Positions 56,324-64,000 of a stretch of DNA of 64,000 nt are shown in pieces; position 1 is the stretch's first letter; every line of letters starts with the position of its first letter. A model generated the notes under the pieces. That model ran no database searches. It saw nothing but the letters and a program-made list of their open reading frames with translations, and was not told the DNA's origin. The stretch lies in assembly GCF_003856975.1 (NCBI RefSeq), contig NZ_CP033107.1:2666001-2730000 (forward strand), read 5' to 3'. A program made the position numbers and the translations under genes. This DNA comes from Plantibacter sp. PA-3-X8. Its GTDB lineage: Bacteria > Actinomycetota > Actinomycetes > Actinomycetales > Microbacteriaceae.

Positions 56324-56469
56324 TCCGGCCCCGCCGGCGTGGCGGCACCGCGCACGCGAGACAACTTCACAGACGACAGGGTGCCCACGTGGCGTGGACC
56401 GTGCGAGGTCGGTGACACTCCCGGCAGACACGAGGTGACGAAACGGCGGCACCCTGGTCAGTAGACGAC

Positions 56470-56501
56470 GACGGGTCGTGGTGCATGCACCACGACCCGT
56501 C
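56470..56501. terminator. Bidirectional terminator between DUF3145 and fabF
   Basis: GACGGGTCGTGGTGC (56470-56484) pairs perfectly with GCACCACGACCCGTC (56487-56501) around a GTGCATGCAC centre. It lies between two converging genes. Confidence 0.85.
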
Positions 56502-56522
56502 ATCGTCTCCGTCGCGGACGGC

Positions 56523-57761
56523 TCAGTAGCTCCGGAACGCGACGACCGCGTTGTGGCCGCCGAACCCGAACGAGTTGCTGATGGCGAGCAGGTCGCCGGA
56601 CCCGAGCTGCCGCGGCGTCGTGACGACGTCGAGCGGGATCTCCGGGTCCTGGTTGTCGAGGTTGATGGTCGGCGGGATGACCCGGTGGTGCAGGGCGAGC
56701 GCTGTGTAGGCCGCCTCGATGGCACCCGCGCCGCCGAGGAGGTGACCGGTCGACGCCTTCGTGGCCGTCACGGCGATGTCGTCGAGGTGGGCACCGAAGA
56801 CCCGACGCAGCGCGTTGTACTCCGCGATGTCGCCCACGGGCGTGCTTGTGGCGTGTGCGTTGACGTGCACGACGTCGTCGAGTGACGCGCCACCGTTCTC
56901 GACGGCCGCACGCATGGCGCGGGCCGCAGCTGAACCCTCGGGGTCGGGAGCGGTGATGTGGTACGCGTCGCTCGTCACCGCACCACCGAGGAGCTCGGCG
57001 TAGATGCGGGCGCCACGGGCCTTGGCGTGCTCCTCGGTCTCGACGATGAGCGCTGCCGCGCCCTCTCCGAGGACGAATCCGTCGCGGTCGACGTCGTAGG
57101 GACGCGAGGCGATGGCGGGGTCGTCGTTGCGCTTGGACAACGCCTGCATCGCCGCGAAGGACGCGAGCGGGAGCGGGTGGATGGCGGCTTCGGAGCCACC
57201 GGCCACGACGATGTCGGCGAGGCCGGCCTGGAGGTGGTCGTAGGCGTTGGCGAGCGACTCGGTGCTTGACGCACAAGCGGAGACGACGGTGCGCTCTCCG
57301 CCTCGGGCACCGAGGTCCATGCCGATCGCCGCTGCCGGGCCGTTCGGCATGAGCATCGGGACGGTCATGGGGAGGACGCGGCGGGGGCCCTTCTCGCGCA
57401 GGGTGTCCCAAGCGTCGAGGAGCGTCCACACGCCGCCGATGCCGGTGGCCCAGTCGACGAGGAGTCGCTCCGGGTCGACCTCGGGGGCGCCGGCGTCCTG
57501 CCAGGCCTCGCGCGCGGCGATCAGGGCGAACTGGCTCGACGGGTCGAGGCGCTTGACCTCACGACGGTCGAGGATGTCCGCGGTGGGGACGGCGGCCTGC
57601 GCGGCGAAGCGTACGGGCAGCTCGAGCTCTTCGGCCCATGGCTGCTCGAGACGGCTCGCACCGCTCTTGCCGGCGAGGAGGTTGTCCCAGGAGTCGGTGG
57701 CGTTGCCGCCGAGGGGAGTGGTGGCACCGATGCCGGTGATGACGATGCGTTTGGTGGTCAT
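56523..57761 (-). CDS. fabF: Beta-ketoacyl-ACP synthase II
   Basis: 412 residues from an ATG. The thiolase-fold active site is complete: Cys163 in SACASSTESL, His303 in NAHATSTP and His340 in GHLLGG, with Lys335. The Cys-His-His set is that of elongating condensing enzymes (FabF/FabB). It extends acyl-ACP with malonyl-ACP. It is last in the fabD-fabH-acpP-fabF operon and separated from acpP by 139 nt holding a long hairpin. Confidence 0.95.
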   Translation of the reverse strand: MTTKRIVITGIGATTPLGGNATDSWDNLLAGKSGASRLEQPWAEELELPVRFAAQAAVPTADILDRREVKRLDPSSQFALIAAREAWQDAGAPEVDPERLLVDWATGIGGVWTLLDAWDTLREKGPRRVLPMTVPMLMPNGPAAAIGMDLGARGGERTVVSACASSTESLANAYDHLQAGLADIVVAGGSEAAIHPLPLASFAAMQALSKRNDDPAIASRPYDVDRDGFVLGEGAAALIVETEEHAKARGARIYAELLGGAVTSDAYHITAPDPEGSAAARAMRAAVENGGASLDDVVHVNAHATSTPVGDIAEYNALRRVFGAHLDDIAVTATKASTGHLLGGAGAIEAAYTALALHHRVIPPTINLDNQDPEIPLDVVTTPRQLGSGDLLAISNSFGFGGHNAVVAFRSY

Positions 57762-57847
57762 TCAGTCAAACCTTCTGTGGAGACGACGAGGGGGTCCGAG
57801 CCCTGCGGCGGTCGAGCCCGTGTCCGGACGGACGAGCCGCCTCGAAC

Positions 57848-57888
57848 GCTGAAGGGCCGGTCGGCCAACTGCCGGCCGACCCTTCAGC
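57848..57888 (-). other. Intercistronic hairpin between acpP and fabF
   Basis: GCTGAAGGG (57848-57856) pairs with CCCTTCAGC (57880-57888), and TCGGCC (57861-57866) with GGCCGA (57874-57879) inside. Starting 12 nt after the acpP stop, it may partly terminate or stabilise the acpP message so that ACP is made in excess. Confidence 0.6.
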
Positions 57889-57900
57889 ACTGCGCTGGGA

Positions 57901-58149
57901 CTAGCCCTGAGCCTTGACGATGAAGTCGACGGCGTCGCCGACGGTCTTCAGGTTCTTGACTTCTTCGTCCGGGATCTTCACGTCGAACTTCTCCTCCGCG
58001 TTGACGACGATGGTCATCATGGAGATCGAGTCGATGTCGAGGTCGTCGGTGAACGACTTGTCCAGCTCGACGGTGTCGGTCGCGATGCCGGTCTCGTCGT
58101 TGATCAGCTCGGCCAGGCCGGCGAGGACTTCTTCGGTGGACAGTGCCAT
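57901..58149 (-). CDS. acpP: Acyl carrier protein
   Basis: 82 residues from an ATG with GGAG upstream. It is acidic and helical, with the 4'-phosphopantetheine attachment Ser41 in DLDIDSISMM and the recognition helix around EEKFDVKIPDEEV. It carries growing acyl chains between FabD, FabH, FabF and the reductases. DIDSIS is a divergent version of the common DSLD, as in other actinobacteria. Confidence 0.96.
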   Translation of the reverse strand: MALSTEEVLAGLAELINDETGIATDTVELDKSFTDDLDIDSISMMTIVVNAEEKFDVKIPDEEVKNLKTVGDAVDFIVKAQG

Positions 58150-58208
58150 TGTTCTACTCCTTGGGTGAGGTTTGACCGTAGTCGAGTGTAGTCGCGTCGG
58201 GCGTCCTG

Positions 58209-59213
58209 CTACGGCAGGACGACGACCTGAGCGCCGAAGACCAGTCCGGCACCGAACCCGATCTGCAGGGCGAGGCCGCCGCTGAGCTCGGGGTGCCCCT
58301 GGAGGAGCCGGTGGGTTGCGAGCGGGATGGATGCCGCAGAGGTGTTGCCGGTGGTCTCGATGTCGCGCGCGATGACGACGGTCTCCGGCAGCTTGAGCTG
58401 CTTGGCGAACTCGTCGACGATGCGCATGTTCGCCTGGTGGGGGATGAAGGCCGCGAGGTCGGAGGCTTCGACGCCCGCTTCCTCCAGGGCCTGCTTGGCG
58501 ACCTTGGCCATCTCCCAGACCGCCCACCGGAAGACCGTCTGGCCCTCCTGGCGCAGGGTCGGCCAGGCGGCGGTGCCGTCGCGGAACTCGGTGAGCGTGC
58601 CGCTCATGCCGACGGCGTCGGCCTTCGAGCCGTCGGATCCCCACACGGTGGGGGAGATGCCGGGGAAGTCGCTCGGACCGACGACGGCCGCGCCTGCACC
58701 GTCGCCGAGGAGGAATGAGATCGACCGGTCGGTCGGATCGACGATGTCGGACAGCTTCTCGGCGCCGATGACGAGTGCGTAGTGGGCCGCGCCCGATCGG
58801 ATGAGGGCATCGGCCTGGGCGATCGCGTAGGCGTATCCGGCACATGCGGCGTTGAGGTCGTAGGCGGCAGCGGGGTTCGCTCCGACGCGGTCGGCCACGA
58901 CGGCCGCCATCGACGGGGACTGCTGGACGTTGCTGATCGTCGCGATGAGGACGAGGTCGACCTGTTCGGGCGAGATGCCCGCGGCCGCGATGGCCTCGGC
59001 GCCGGCTTCGGCTGCGAGGTCGACGGCGCTGACGTCGGCCGACGCCCGCGTGCGGGTGACGATTCCGGTGCGCTGCTGGATCCACTCGTCGGACGAGTTG
59101 ATCGGACCGACGAGGTCGTCGTTCGGGACGCTGAGGTCTCCGCGAGCTGCGCCGAGGCCGAGGATGCGGGTGAACTCGGGACCGCGCGACTGCTTGAGGG
59201 TGGGGGTGGTCAT
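58209..59213 (-). CDS. fabH: Beta-ketoacyl-ACP synthase III
   Basis: 334 residues from an ATG with GGAG 9 nt upstream. The KAS III triad is complete: Cys124 (NAACAGY), His259 (IPHQAN) and Asn290 (TTGNTSAAS). It starts fatty acid synthesis by condensing acyl-CoA with malonyl-ACP; in this group branched starters are typical. It lies between fabD and acpP. Confidence 0.96.
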   Translation of the reverse strand: MTTPTLKQSRGPEFTRILGLGAARGDLSVPNDDLVGPINSSDEWIQQRTGIVTRTRASADVSAVDLAAEAGAEAIAAAGISPEQVDLVLIATISNVQQSPSMAAVVADRVGANPAAAYDLNAACAGYAYAIAQADALIRSGAAHYALVIGAEKLSDIVDPTDRSISFLLGDGAGAAVVGPSDFPGISPTVWGSDGSKADAVGMSGTLTEFRDGTAAWPTLRQEGQTVFRWAVWEMAKVAKQALEEAGVEASDLAAFIPHQANMRIVDEFAKQLKLPETVVIARDIETTGNTSAASIPLATHRLLQGHPELSGGLALQIGFGAGLVFGAQVVVLP

Positions 59214-59233
59214 TGACTGGTTCTCCGTCTGCG

Positions 59234-60157
59234 CTACTGCTGGGCGATGAGGTCGAGGGCTGCCGGCAGGTCGTCGGGGGTCTTGATGGCGACCGTCGGC
59301 ACGCCCTTCAGGCCGCGACGTGCGAGTCCGGTGAGCGCCCCGGCGGGGGCGAGCTCGATGAGTCCGGTGATCCCTGCGGCGCTGAACGCGTCCATGCACA
59401 GGTCCCAGCGTACCGGGGAGGCGACCTGACCGATGAGGAGGTCGAAGAACGCCGTACCCGAGGTGACCTCGGTGCCGTCGTGGTTCGTCCAGATGCGGAG
59501 CGTCGGGTCCAGGGGCTCGACCGTGCGGCTCGCCCCGGCCAGCCAGTCGCGGGCCGACTGCATGTAGCTCGTGTGGAAGGCGCCTGCGACCTGCAACGGG
59601 ATCACCCGCGTGCCCTTGAGCGGCTCGTCGGCGAGGCGGGCGAGGGCGTCATGCGCACCGGCGACGACGATCTGGCCGCCGCCGTTGTGGTTGGCGGGCT
59701 CCAGCCCGAAGGAACGGACGTGCGCGACGACGGCGTCCTGGTCGCCACCGAGGACGGCGCTCATGCCCGTCGGGGTGGTGGCTGCGGCTTCGGCCATGGC
59801 CACGGCGCGTTCGCTCACGAAGCTCATCGCGTCGCTGTCCGAGAGGATGCCGGCGCCGTAGGCCGCAGTGATCTCGCCGACGGAGTGTCCGGCGATGCCG
59901 CCGAACGGCGCGGCGTCGGCGGGGAGGGCCTTCCGCAGGGCGTCCAAGGCGACGATGCCGGCCGCGACGATGAGCGGCTGGGCCACCGCGGTGTCGCGGA
60001 TGGTGTCGGCGTCGGAGACGGTGCCGTGCTTGACGAGGTCGAGTCCTGCTTCGTCGGAGAAGCGCGCGAGCGCGTCCTTCGCGGACGCGTCTTGCAACCA
60101 GGGGTCGAGGAAGCCGGGGGTTTGGGAGCCCTGTCCAGGGCAGGCGATGACGATCAC
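59234..60157 (-). CDS. fabD: Malonyl-CoA:ACP transacylase
   Basis: 307 residues from a GTG at 60157. The serine nucleophile is Ser92 in GHSVGE and the catalytic base His195 in GAFHTSYM; PGQGSQ at the N-terminus is also conserved. It loads malonyl groups onto ACP. First gene of the fabDH-acpP-fabF operon, with a -10 box 6 nt upstream and a 21-bp palindrome further upstream. Confidence 0.95.
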   Translation of the reverse strand: MIVIACPGQGSQTPGFLDPWLQDASAKDALARFSDEAGLDLVKHGTVSDADTIRDTAVAQPLIVAAGIVALDALRKALPADAAPFGGIAGHSVGEITAAYGAGILSDSDAMSFVSERAVAMAEAAATTPTGMSAVLGGDQDAVVAHVRSFGLEPANHNGGGQIVVAGAHDALARLADEPLKGTRVIPLQVAGAFHTSYMQSARDWLAGASRTVEPLDPTLRIWTNHDGTEVTSGTAFFDLLIGQVASPVRWDLCMDAFSAAGITGLIELAPAGALTGLARRGLKGVPTVAIKTPDDLPAALDLIAQQ

Positions 60158-60163
60158 CGCTCT

Positions 60164-60169
60164 AGTCTG
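60164..60169 (-). promoter_or_regulatory. -10 box of the fabD operon (leaderless)
   Basis: CAGACT on the minus strand is followed by 6 nt and the fabD GTG. The -35 region is weak, as expected for a promoter that needs an activator. Confidence 0.5.
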
Positions 60170-60222
60170 CCAACCGGAGGACGCCCAGCAGTGGAGCAAC
60201 ACCACGAACCTTCGGGAAATGT

Positions 60223-60243
60223 GTTGTGTGGAGTCCACAAAAC
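60223..60243. promoter_or_regulatory. Candidate FasR operator upstream of fabD
   Basis: A 21-bp palindrome centred at 60233 with one mismatched pair; its core is TGTGGAGTCCACA (60227-60239). It lies 76 nt upstream of fabD and immediately after the fasR stop. FasR is known to activate the fabDHPF operon in Streptomyces; linking this site to it is inference. Confidence 0.55.
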
Positions 60244-60269
60244 CGACCGGTCGGACGGCCTTGCGAGCG

Positions 60270-61544
60270 TCAGGAGGTCAGCCGACGTCGGGACGGCTCG
60301 GGCTCAGCGATGGCACCGAGGATGAGGGCCGCTTGCAGGATGAGCGACTCGCGGGCACCGGTCGCGTCCCAGCCGATGACCTCGGAGACCCGCTTGAGGC
60401 GGTACCGGACCGTGTTGGGGTGCACGAACAGCTCGCGCGCGGTCGCTTCGAGCGAGCGGCCGTTGTCGAGGTAACACCAGAGCGTGGTCACGAGCTCGCC
60501 GGAGTAGTCCTTGAGCGGGCGGTAGACCCGCTCGATGAGCGTGGTCTTCGCCAGGTTGTCGCCGGCGAGGGCGCGTTCCGGAAGGAGGTCGTCCGCGGCG
60601 ACCGGACGTGGTGCGTGTCGCCAGGACTTCGCCACGGCGAAGCCGGCCAGTGCGGCCTTCGCGCTGCGCGACGCCTCGATGAGGGAGGGCACGGCGTGAC
60701 CGAGCACCAGGTGCCCCGGCCCGAAGCCGTGCTCGAGCTTGGCGGCGATGTCGAGGAAGGTGAGTTGTGAGCTGGTGCGGGCGTCCGCGGCGGCCTGTTC
60801 GGCCTCGTCGACGGGTTCGCCGTCTCCGGGCTCGGTGCTGGGTAGCTCGGCGCGACCCAGGACGAGCACGAGCCGGTTGCCCTGGACGCCGATGAGCACG
60901 TCGGCGTCGAGGTGTCGGGCGGTCCGGCGGAGCATGTCGACATCGAGCACCCGTGGGGTCGTCCCGACCAGGACGCAGGCCTCACCGTGCCCGTGCCACC
61001 CGAGGGCGGCGATCCGGCTGGGGAGCTCGTCGTCGGCCTCGCCACTGAGGATCGAGTCGACGACGAGGGCCTCGAGGCGGGCGTCCCAGAGTCCGCGCGC
61101 TTCGGCCGCACGGGCGTACACGTCGGCCGAGGCGAACGCGATGTCGCGTGAGTAAAGGAGGATCGCCTCGCGGAGGTCGACGCTTCCGGACGCGACGCGT
61201 TCCTCGACGACCTCGACGGTGACCCTGATGAGTTGCAGCGTCTGCTGCAGGCTGACGGAACGGAGCAGCTCGCGAGGAGCCGCCCCGAACACGTCGGCAG
61301 CGATCCACGGCGTCGACCGGGGATCGTCGAACCACGAGATGAACGAACTGATGCCCGCCTGGGCCACCAGGCCGACCGCTGAGCGGCGGCCTGGTGGCAT
61401 CTCGGCGTACCAGGGAAGGGTGTCCTCGAGGCGTTTGAGCGTCGCGGTCGCGAGCTCACCCGAGATCCGGCGGAGCCAGTCGAGTGTCTCGGCCTTCGTC
61501 TTCGTCTTCGTCACCGTGGTAGCGATGGAATCAGCTCTCGCCAC
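60270..61544 (-). CDS. fasR: PucR-type transcriptional regulator of fatty acid synthesis
   Basis: 424 residues from a GTG at 61544 that overlaps the aceE stop by 14 nt; another in-frame GTG at 61514 is possible. The C-terminus holds a PucR-type helix-turn-helix ([20 protein letters not shown]). The location, immediately upstream of fabD on the same strand, and overall length match FasR, the activator of the Streptomyces fabDHPF operon. It has no membrane segment. The overlap links it to pyruvate dehydrogenase expression. Confidence 0.88.
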   Translation of the reverse strand: MARADSIATTVTKTKTKAETLDWLRRISGELATATLKRLEDTLPWYAEMPPGRRSAVGLVAQAGISSFISWFDDPRSTPWIAADVFGAAPRELLRSVSLQQTLQLIRVTVEVVEERVASGSVDLREAILLYSRDIAFASADVYARAAEARGLWDARLEALVVDSILSGEADDELPSRIAALGWHGHGEACVLVGTTPRVLDVDMLRRTARHLDADVLIGVQGNRLVLVLGRAELPSTEPGDGEPVDEAEQAAADARTSSQLTFLDIAAKLEHGFGPGHLVLGHAVPSLIEASRSAKAALAGFAVAKSWRHAPRPVAADDLLPERALAGDNLAKTTLIERVYRPLKDYSGELVTTLWCYLDNGRSLEATARELFVHPNTVRYRLKRVSEVIGWDATGARESLILQAALILGAIAEPEPSRRRLTS

Positions 61545-64000
61545 CCGCGTTACCGGTGTTGCCGGCGTTCACGTCGTGGAGGCGGTAGCGGTCGATCGCC
61601 TGCTGCGGGAGGCTCGCATCGACCTCACCCCGAGCAGCGAGCTGCTGGAGGGTGCGGACGACGAGCGACGGGCCGTCGATCTTGAAGAAGCGACGGGCAG
61701 CGGCGCGCGTGTCGGAGAAGCCGAAGTCGTCGGCACCCAGCGTCGCGAAGTCGCCAGGCACGAACTGACGGATCTGGTCCGGCACGGCGTGCATGTGGTC
61801 GGTCACGGCGACGAACGGACCTGCGGCACCGCTCAGCTTCTCCGTGACGTAGGGCACACGACGCTCCTCCTGCGGGTGGAGGAAGTTGTGCTGGTCGGCG
61901 GCGAGCCCGTCGCGACGGAGCTCGGTCCAGCTCGTGACGCTCCAGACGTCTGCGGAGACGCCCCAGTCGTCGGCGAGCAGCTGCTGCGCTTCGATCGCCC
62001 ACGGGACCGCGACACCGGAGGCCATCAGCTGAGCCTTCGGGCCCTGCTTGTCGCTCGTGCTGATGCGGTGGATACCGCGCACGATGCCGTCGACGTCCAC
62101 GCCCTCGGGCTCGACGGGCATGACCATCGGCTCGTTGTACACCGTGAGGTAGTACATGACGTTCGGGTCCTCGTGCTCGCCGCCGTACATGCGCTGGATA
62201 CCGCTGCGCACGATGTGCGCGATCTCGTAGCCGTAGGCCGGGTCGTAGCTGACGACCGCGGGGTTCGACGACGAGAGCAGCAGCGAGTGGCCGTCCGCGT
62301 GCTGGAGACCCTCACCCGTGAGCGTCGTGCGACCGGCGGTCGCGCCGATCATGAAGCCACGGGTCATCTGGTCGCCGGCAGCCCAGATGGCGTCGGCGGT
62401 GCGCTGGAAGCCGAACATCGAGTAGAAGACGTAGACCGGGATGAGCGGCTCGCCCTGCACCGAGTACGAGGTTCCGATCGCGGAGAAGGCCGCGACGGCG
62501 CCCGCCTCGTTGATGCCCACGTGCACGATCTGACCCTGCGGGCTCTCCTTGTAGGCGAGCAGCAGTTCGCGGTCCACCGAGGTGTAGTGCTGACCGTTCG
62601 GGTTGTAGATCTTCGCGCTCGGGAAGAACGCGTCCATACCGAAGGTGCGTGCCTCGTCGGGGATGATCGGGACGATCCGGTTGCCGAAGTCCTTGGCGCG
62701 GAGGAGGTCCTTCAGCAGTCGGACGAACGCCATGGTGGTGGCGATCTCCTGCGTGCCGGAGCCCTTCTTCGCTGCCGCGTACGCGGAGTCGTCGGGCAGG
62801 TTCAGCTGCGTGTACTTGCTGCGACGCTCGGGGACGTAGCCGCCGAGCGCGCGGCGACGCTCGTGCAGGTACTGGATCGCCTCGTCGTCCTCGCCCGGGT
62901 GGTAGTACGGCGGGAGGTAGGGGTTCTCTTCGAGCTGCGAGTCGGTGATCGGGATGCGCATCGTGTCCCTGAAGGTCTTCAGGTTGTCGAGCGTCATCTT
63001 CTTCATCTGGTGGGTAGCGTTGCGGCCCTCGAAGCTCGGGCCGAGGCCGTAGCCCTTGATGGTGTGCGCGAGGATGACCGTCGGCTGGCCCTTGTGCTCG
63101 CTGGCCGCCTTGAACGCCGCGTAGACCTTGCGGTAGTCGTGGCCGCCGCGCTTGAGGTTCCAGACCTCGTCGTCGGTGTAGCCCTCGACGAGCTTCAGGG
63201 CACGCTCGTCGCGGCCGAAGAAGTTCTCGCGGACGTAGGCGCCGTCCTCCGTCTTGTACGTCTGGAAGTCGCCGTCGGGCGTGACGTTCATGAGGTTGAG
63301 GAGCGCGCCGTCGGTGTCGCGGTTGAGGAGGTCGTCCCACTCGCGGCCCCAGATGACCTTGATGACGTTCCAGCCGGCGCCGCGGAAGAAGCTCTCGAGC
63401 TCCTGGATGATCTTGCCGTTCCCGCGGACGGGGCCGTCGAGGCGCTGCAGGTTGCAGTTGATCACGAAGTTGAGGTTGTCGAGGCCCTCGTTCGCGGCGA
63501 CCTGGAGCTGACCGCGGCTCTCGACCTCGTCCATCTCGCCGTCGCCGAGGAACGCCCAGACCTGCTGGTCGCTGGCGTCCTTGATGCCACGGTTCGTGAC
63601 GTACTTGGCGAGGTGCGCCTGGTAGATCGCGTTGATCGGACCGAGACCCATGGAGACCGTCGGGAACTGCCAGAAGTCCGGCATGAGGCGCGGGTGCGGG
63701 TACGAGGAGAGCCCGTGCGGCGCGTGCGACTTCTCCTGACGGAAGCCGTCGAGCTGGTCGGTGCTGAGGCGTCCCTCGAGGAAGGCGCGGGCGTAGGTGC
63801 CGGGGGAGGCGTGGCCCTGGATGTAGATCTGGTCGCCACCGCCCGGGGCGTCCTGGCCGCGGAAGAAGTGGTTGAAGCCGACCTCGTAGAGCGCGGCCGA
63901 CGACGCGTAGGTGGAGATGTGTCCGCCGACACCGATGCCGGGGCGCTGCGCGCGGTGCACGGTCATGGCCGCGTTCCAGCGGATCCAGGCGCGGTAGCGG
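61531..64000 (-). CDS. aceE: Pyruvate dehydrogenase E1 component (partial)
   Basis: The frame runs 823 codons from the right window edge to a TGA at 61531, so only the N-terminus (about 90 residues) is missing. It is the homodimeric AceE type: [16 protein letters not shown] is the thiamine-diphosphate/magnesium motif, [12 protein letters not shown] and [19 protein letters not shown] are also strongly conserved with E. coli AceE. It decarboxylates pyruvate and passes the acetyl unit to E2, supplying acetyl-CoA for the neighbouring fatty acid genes. Confidence 0.96.
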   Translation of the reverse strand, partial: RYRAWIRWNAAMTVHRAQRPGIGVGGHISTYASSAALYEVGFNHFFRGQDAPGGGDQIYIQGHASPGTYARAFLEGRLSTDQLDGFRQEKSHAPHGLSSYPHPRLMPDFWQFPTVSMGLGPINAIYQAHLAKYVTNRGIKDASDQQVWAFLGDGEMDEVESRGQLQVAANEGLDNLNFVINCNLQRLDGPVRGNGKIIQELESFFRGAGWNVIKVIWGREWDDLLNRDTDGALLNLMNVTPDGDFQTYKTEDGAYVRENFFGRDERALKLVEGYTDDEVWNLKRGGHDYRKVYAAFKAASEHKGQPTVILAHTIKGYGLGPSFEGRNATHQMKKMTLDNLKTFRDTMRIPITDSQLEENPYLPPYYHPGEDDEAIQYLHERRRALGGYVPERRSKYTQLNLPDDSAYAAAKKGSGTQEIATTMAFVRLLKDLLRAKDFGNRIVPIIPDEARTFGMDAFFPSAKIYNPNGQHYTSVDRELLLAYKESPQGQIVHVGINEAGAVAAFSAIGTSYSVQGEPLIPVYVFYSMFGFQRTADAIWAAGDQMTRGFMIGATAGRTTLTGEGLQHADGHSLLLSSSNPAVVSYDPAYGYEIAHIVRSGIQRMYGGEHEDPNVMYYLTVYNEPMVMPVEPEGVDVDGIVRGIHRISTSDKQGPKAQLMASGVAVPWAIEAQQLLADDWGVSADVWSVTSWTELRRDGLAADQHNFLHPQEERRVPYVTEKLSGAAGPFVAVTDHMHAVPDQIRQFVPGDFATLGADDFGFSDTRAAARRFFKIDGPSLVVRTLQQLAARGEVDASLPQQAIDRYRLHDVNAGNTGNAGGES

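Overview
The window reads as a chromosomal segment of a high-GC Gram-positive actinobacterium, most likely a member of the Microbacteriaceae (Clavibacter/Leifsonia/Plantibacter type). Support: GTG and TTG starts are frequent; -10 boxes are TANNNT-like and often sit 6 nt before the start codon (leaderless genes); an actinobacterial DUF3145 gene is present; and the order fasR-fabD-fabH-acpP-fabF follows aceE. Genus is not resolvable by eye. Coding density is very high, and no gene-free stretch exceeds 300 bases except around the two tRNA genes, which are described.

Layout. 1-2.6 kb: three minus-strand genes (FUSC-type membrane protein cut by the window edge, App1-like phosphatase, DedA). 2.6-10 kb: cydABDC (cytochrome bd oxidase and its ABC exporter) running into pabB, behind a promoter that carries a palindromic operator. 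10-13 kb: leuS and a small membrane protein. 13.2-15 kb: a minus-strand three-gene ECF sigma module. 15.2-19.4 kb: comEA-comEC-holA. 19.4-19.7 kb: tandem repeat and terminator, then rpsT (minus). 20.1-23.9 kb: lepA, DUF1990 gene, hemW. 24.6-31.8 kb: CIRCE-controlled hrcA-dnaJ-rsmE, then HIT-phoH-ybeY-corC-era. 32-35.8 kb: an alpha/beta hydrolase coupled to a large membrane DUF2156 (MprF/LysX-like) protein. 35.8-37.7 kb: leucine leader peptide and leuA. 37.8-42 kb: two-component system and a MacB/FtsX-type ABC exporter. 42-50.1 kb: TRIC channel, recO-uppS-dsbA-like-small ORF, ybaK, dusB, dgt, dnaG. 50.2-54.6 kb: orphan ABC ATPase, tRNA-Asn, def, DMT transporter, GT4 glycosyltransferase, tRNA-Met. 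54.6-64 kb: dispersed palindromic repeat, ROK kinase, DUF3145, type II fatty acid synthase operon with its activator fasR, and aceE (cut by the window edge).

How it fits together. Most of the window is conserved housekeeping: respiration, translation, ribosome maturation (ybeY, era, rsmE), chaperone control, DNA replication and uptake, cell-wall lipid carrier synthesis and fatty acid synthesis. No prophage, transposase, CRISPR array or defence island is visible. The most interesting signals are regulatory: a leucine-codon leader whose Leu codons are complementary to the leuA Shine-Dalgarno; a shared 17-bp motif in opposite orientations upstream of both the two-component operon and the adjacent ABC operon; a 21-bp palindrome ahead of fabD; a nine-codon leaderless upstream ORF before the glycosyltransferase; and a run of leaderless promoters with a fixed 6-nt gap. 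The least understood protein modules are the hydrolase/DUF2156 pair and the ECF sigma module with its putative anti-sigma gene placed first.
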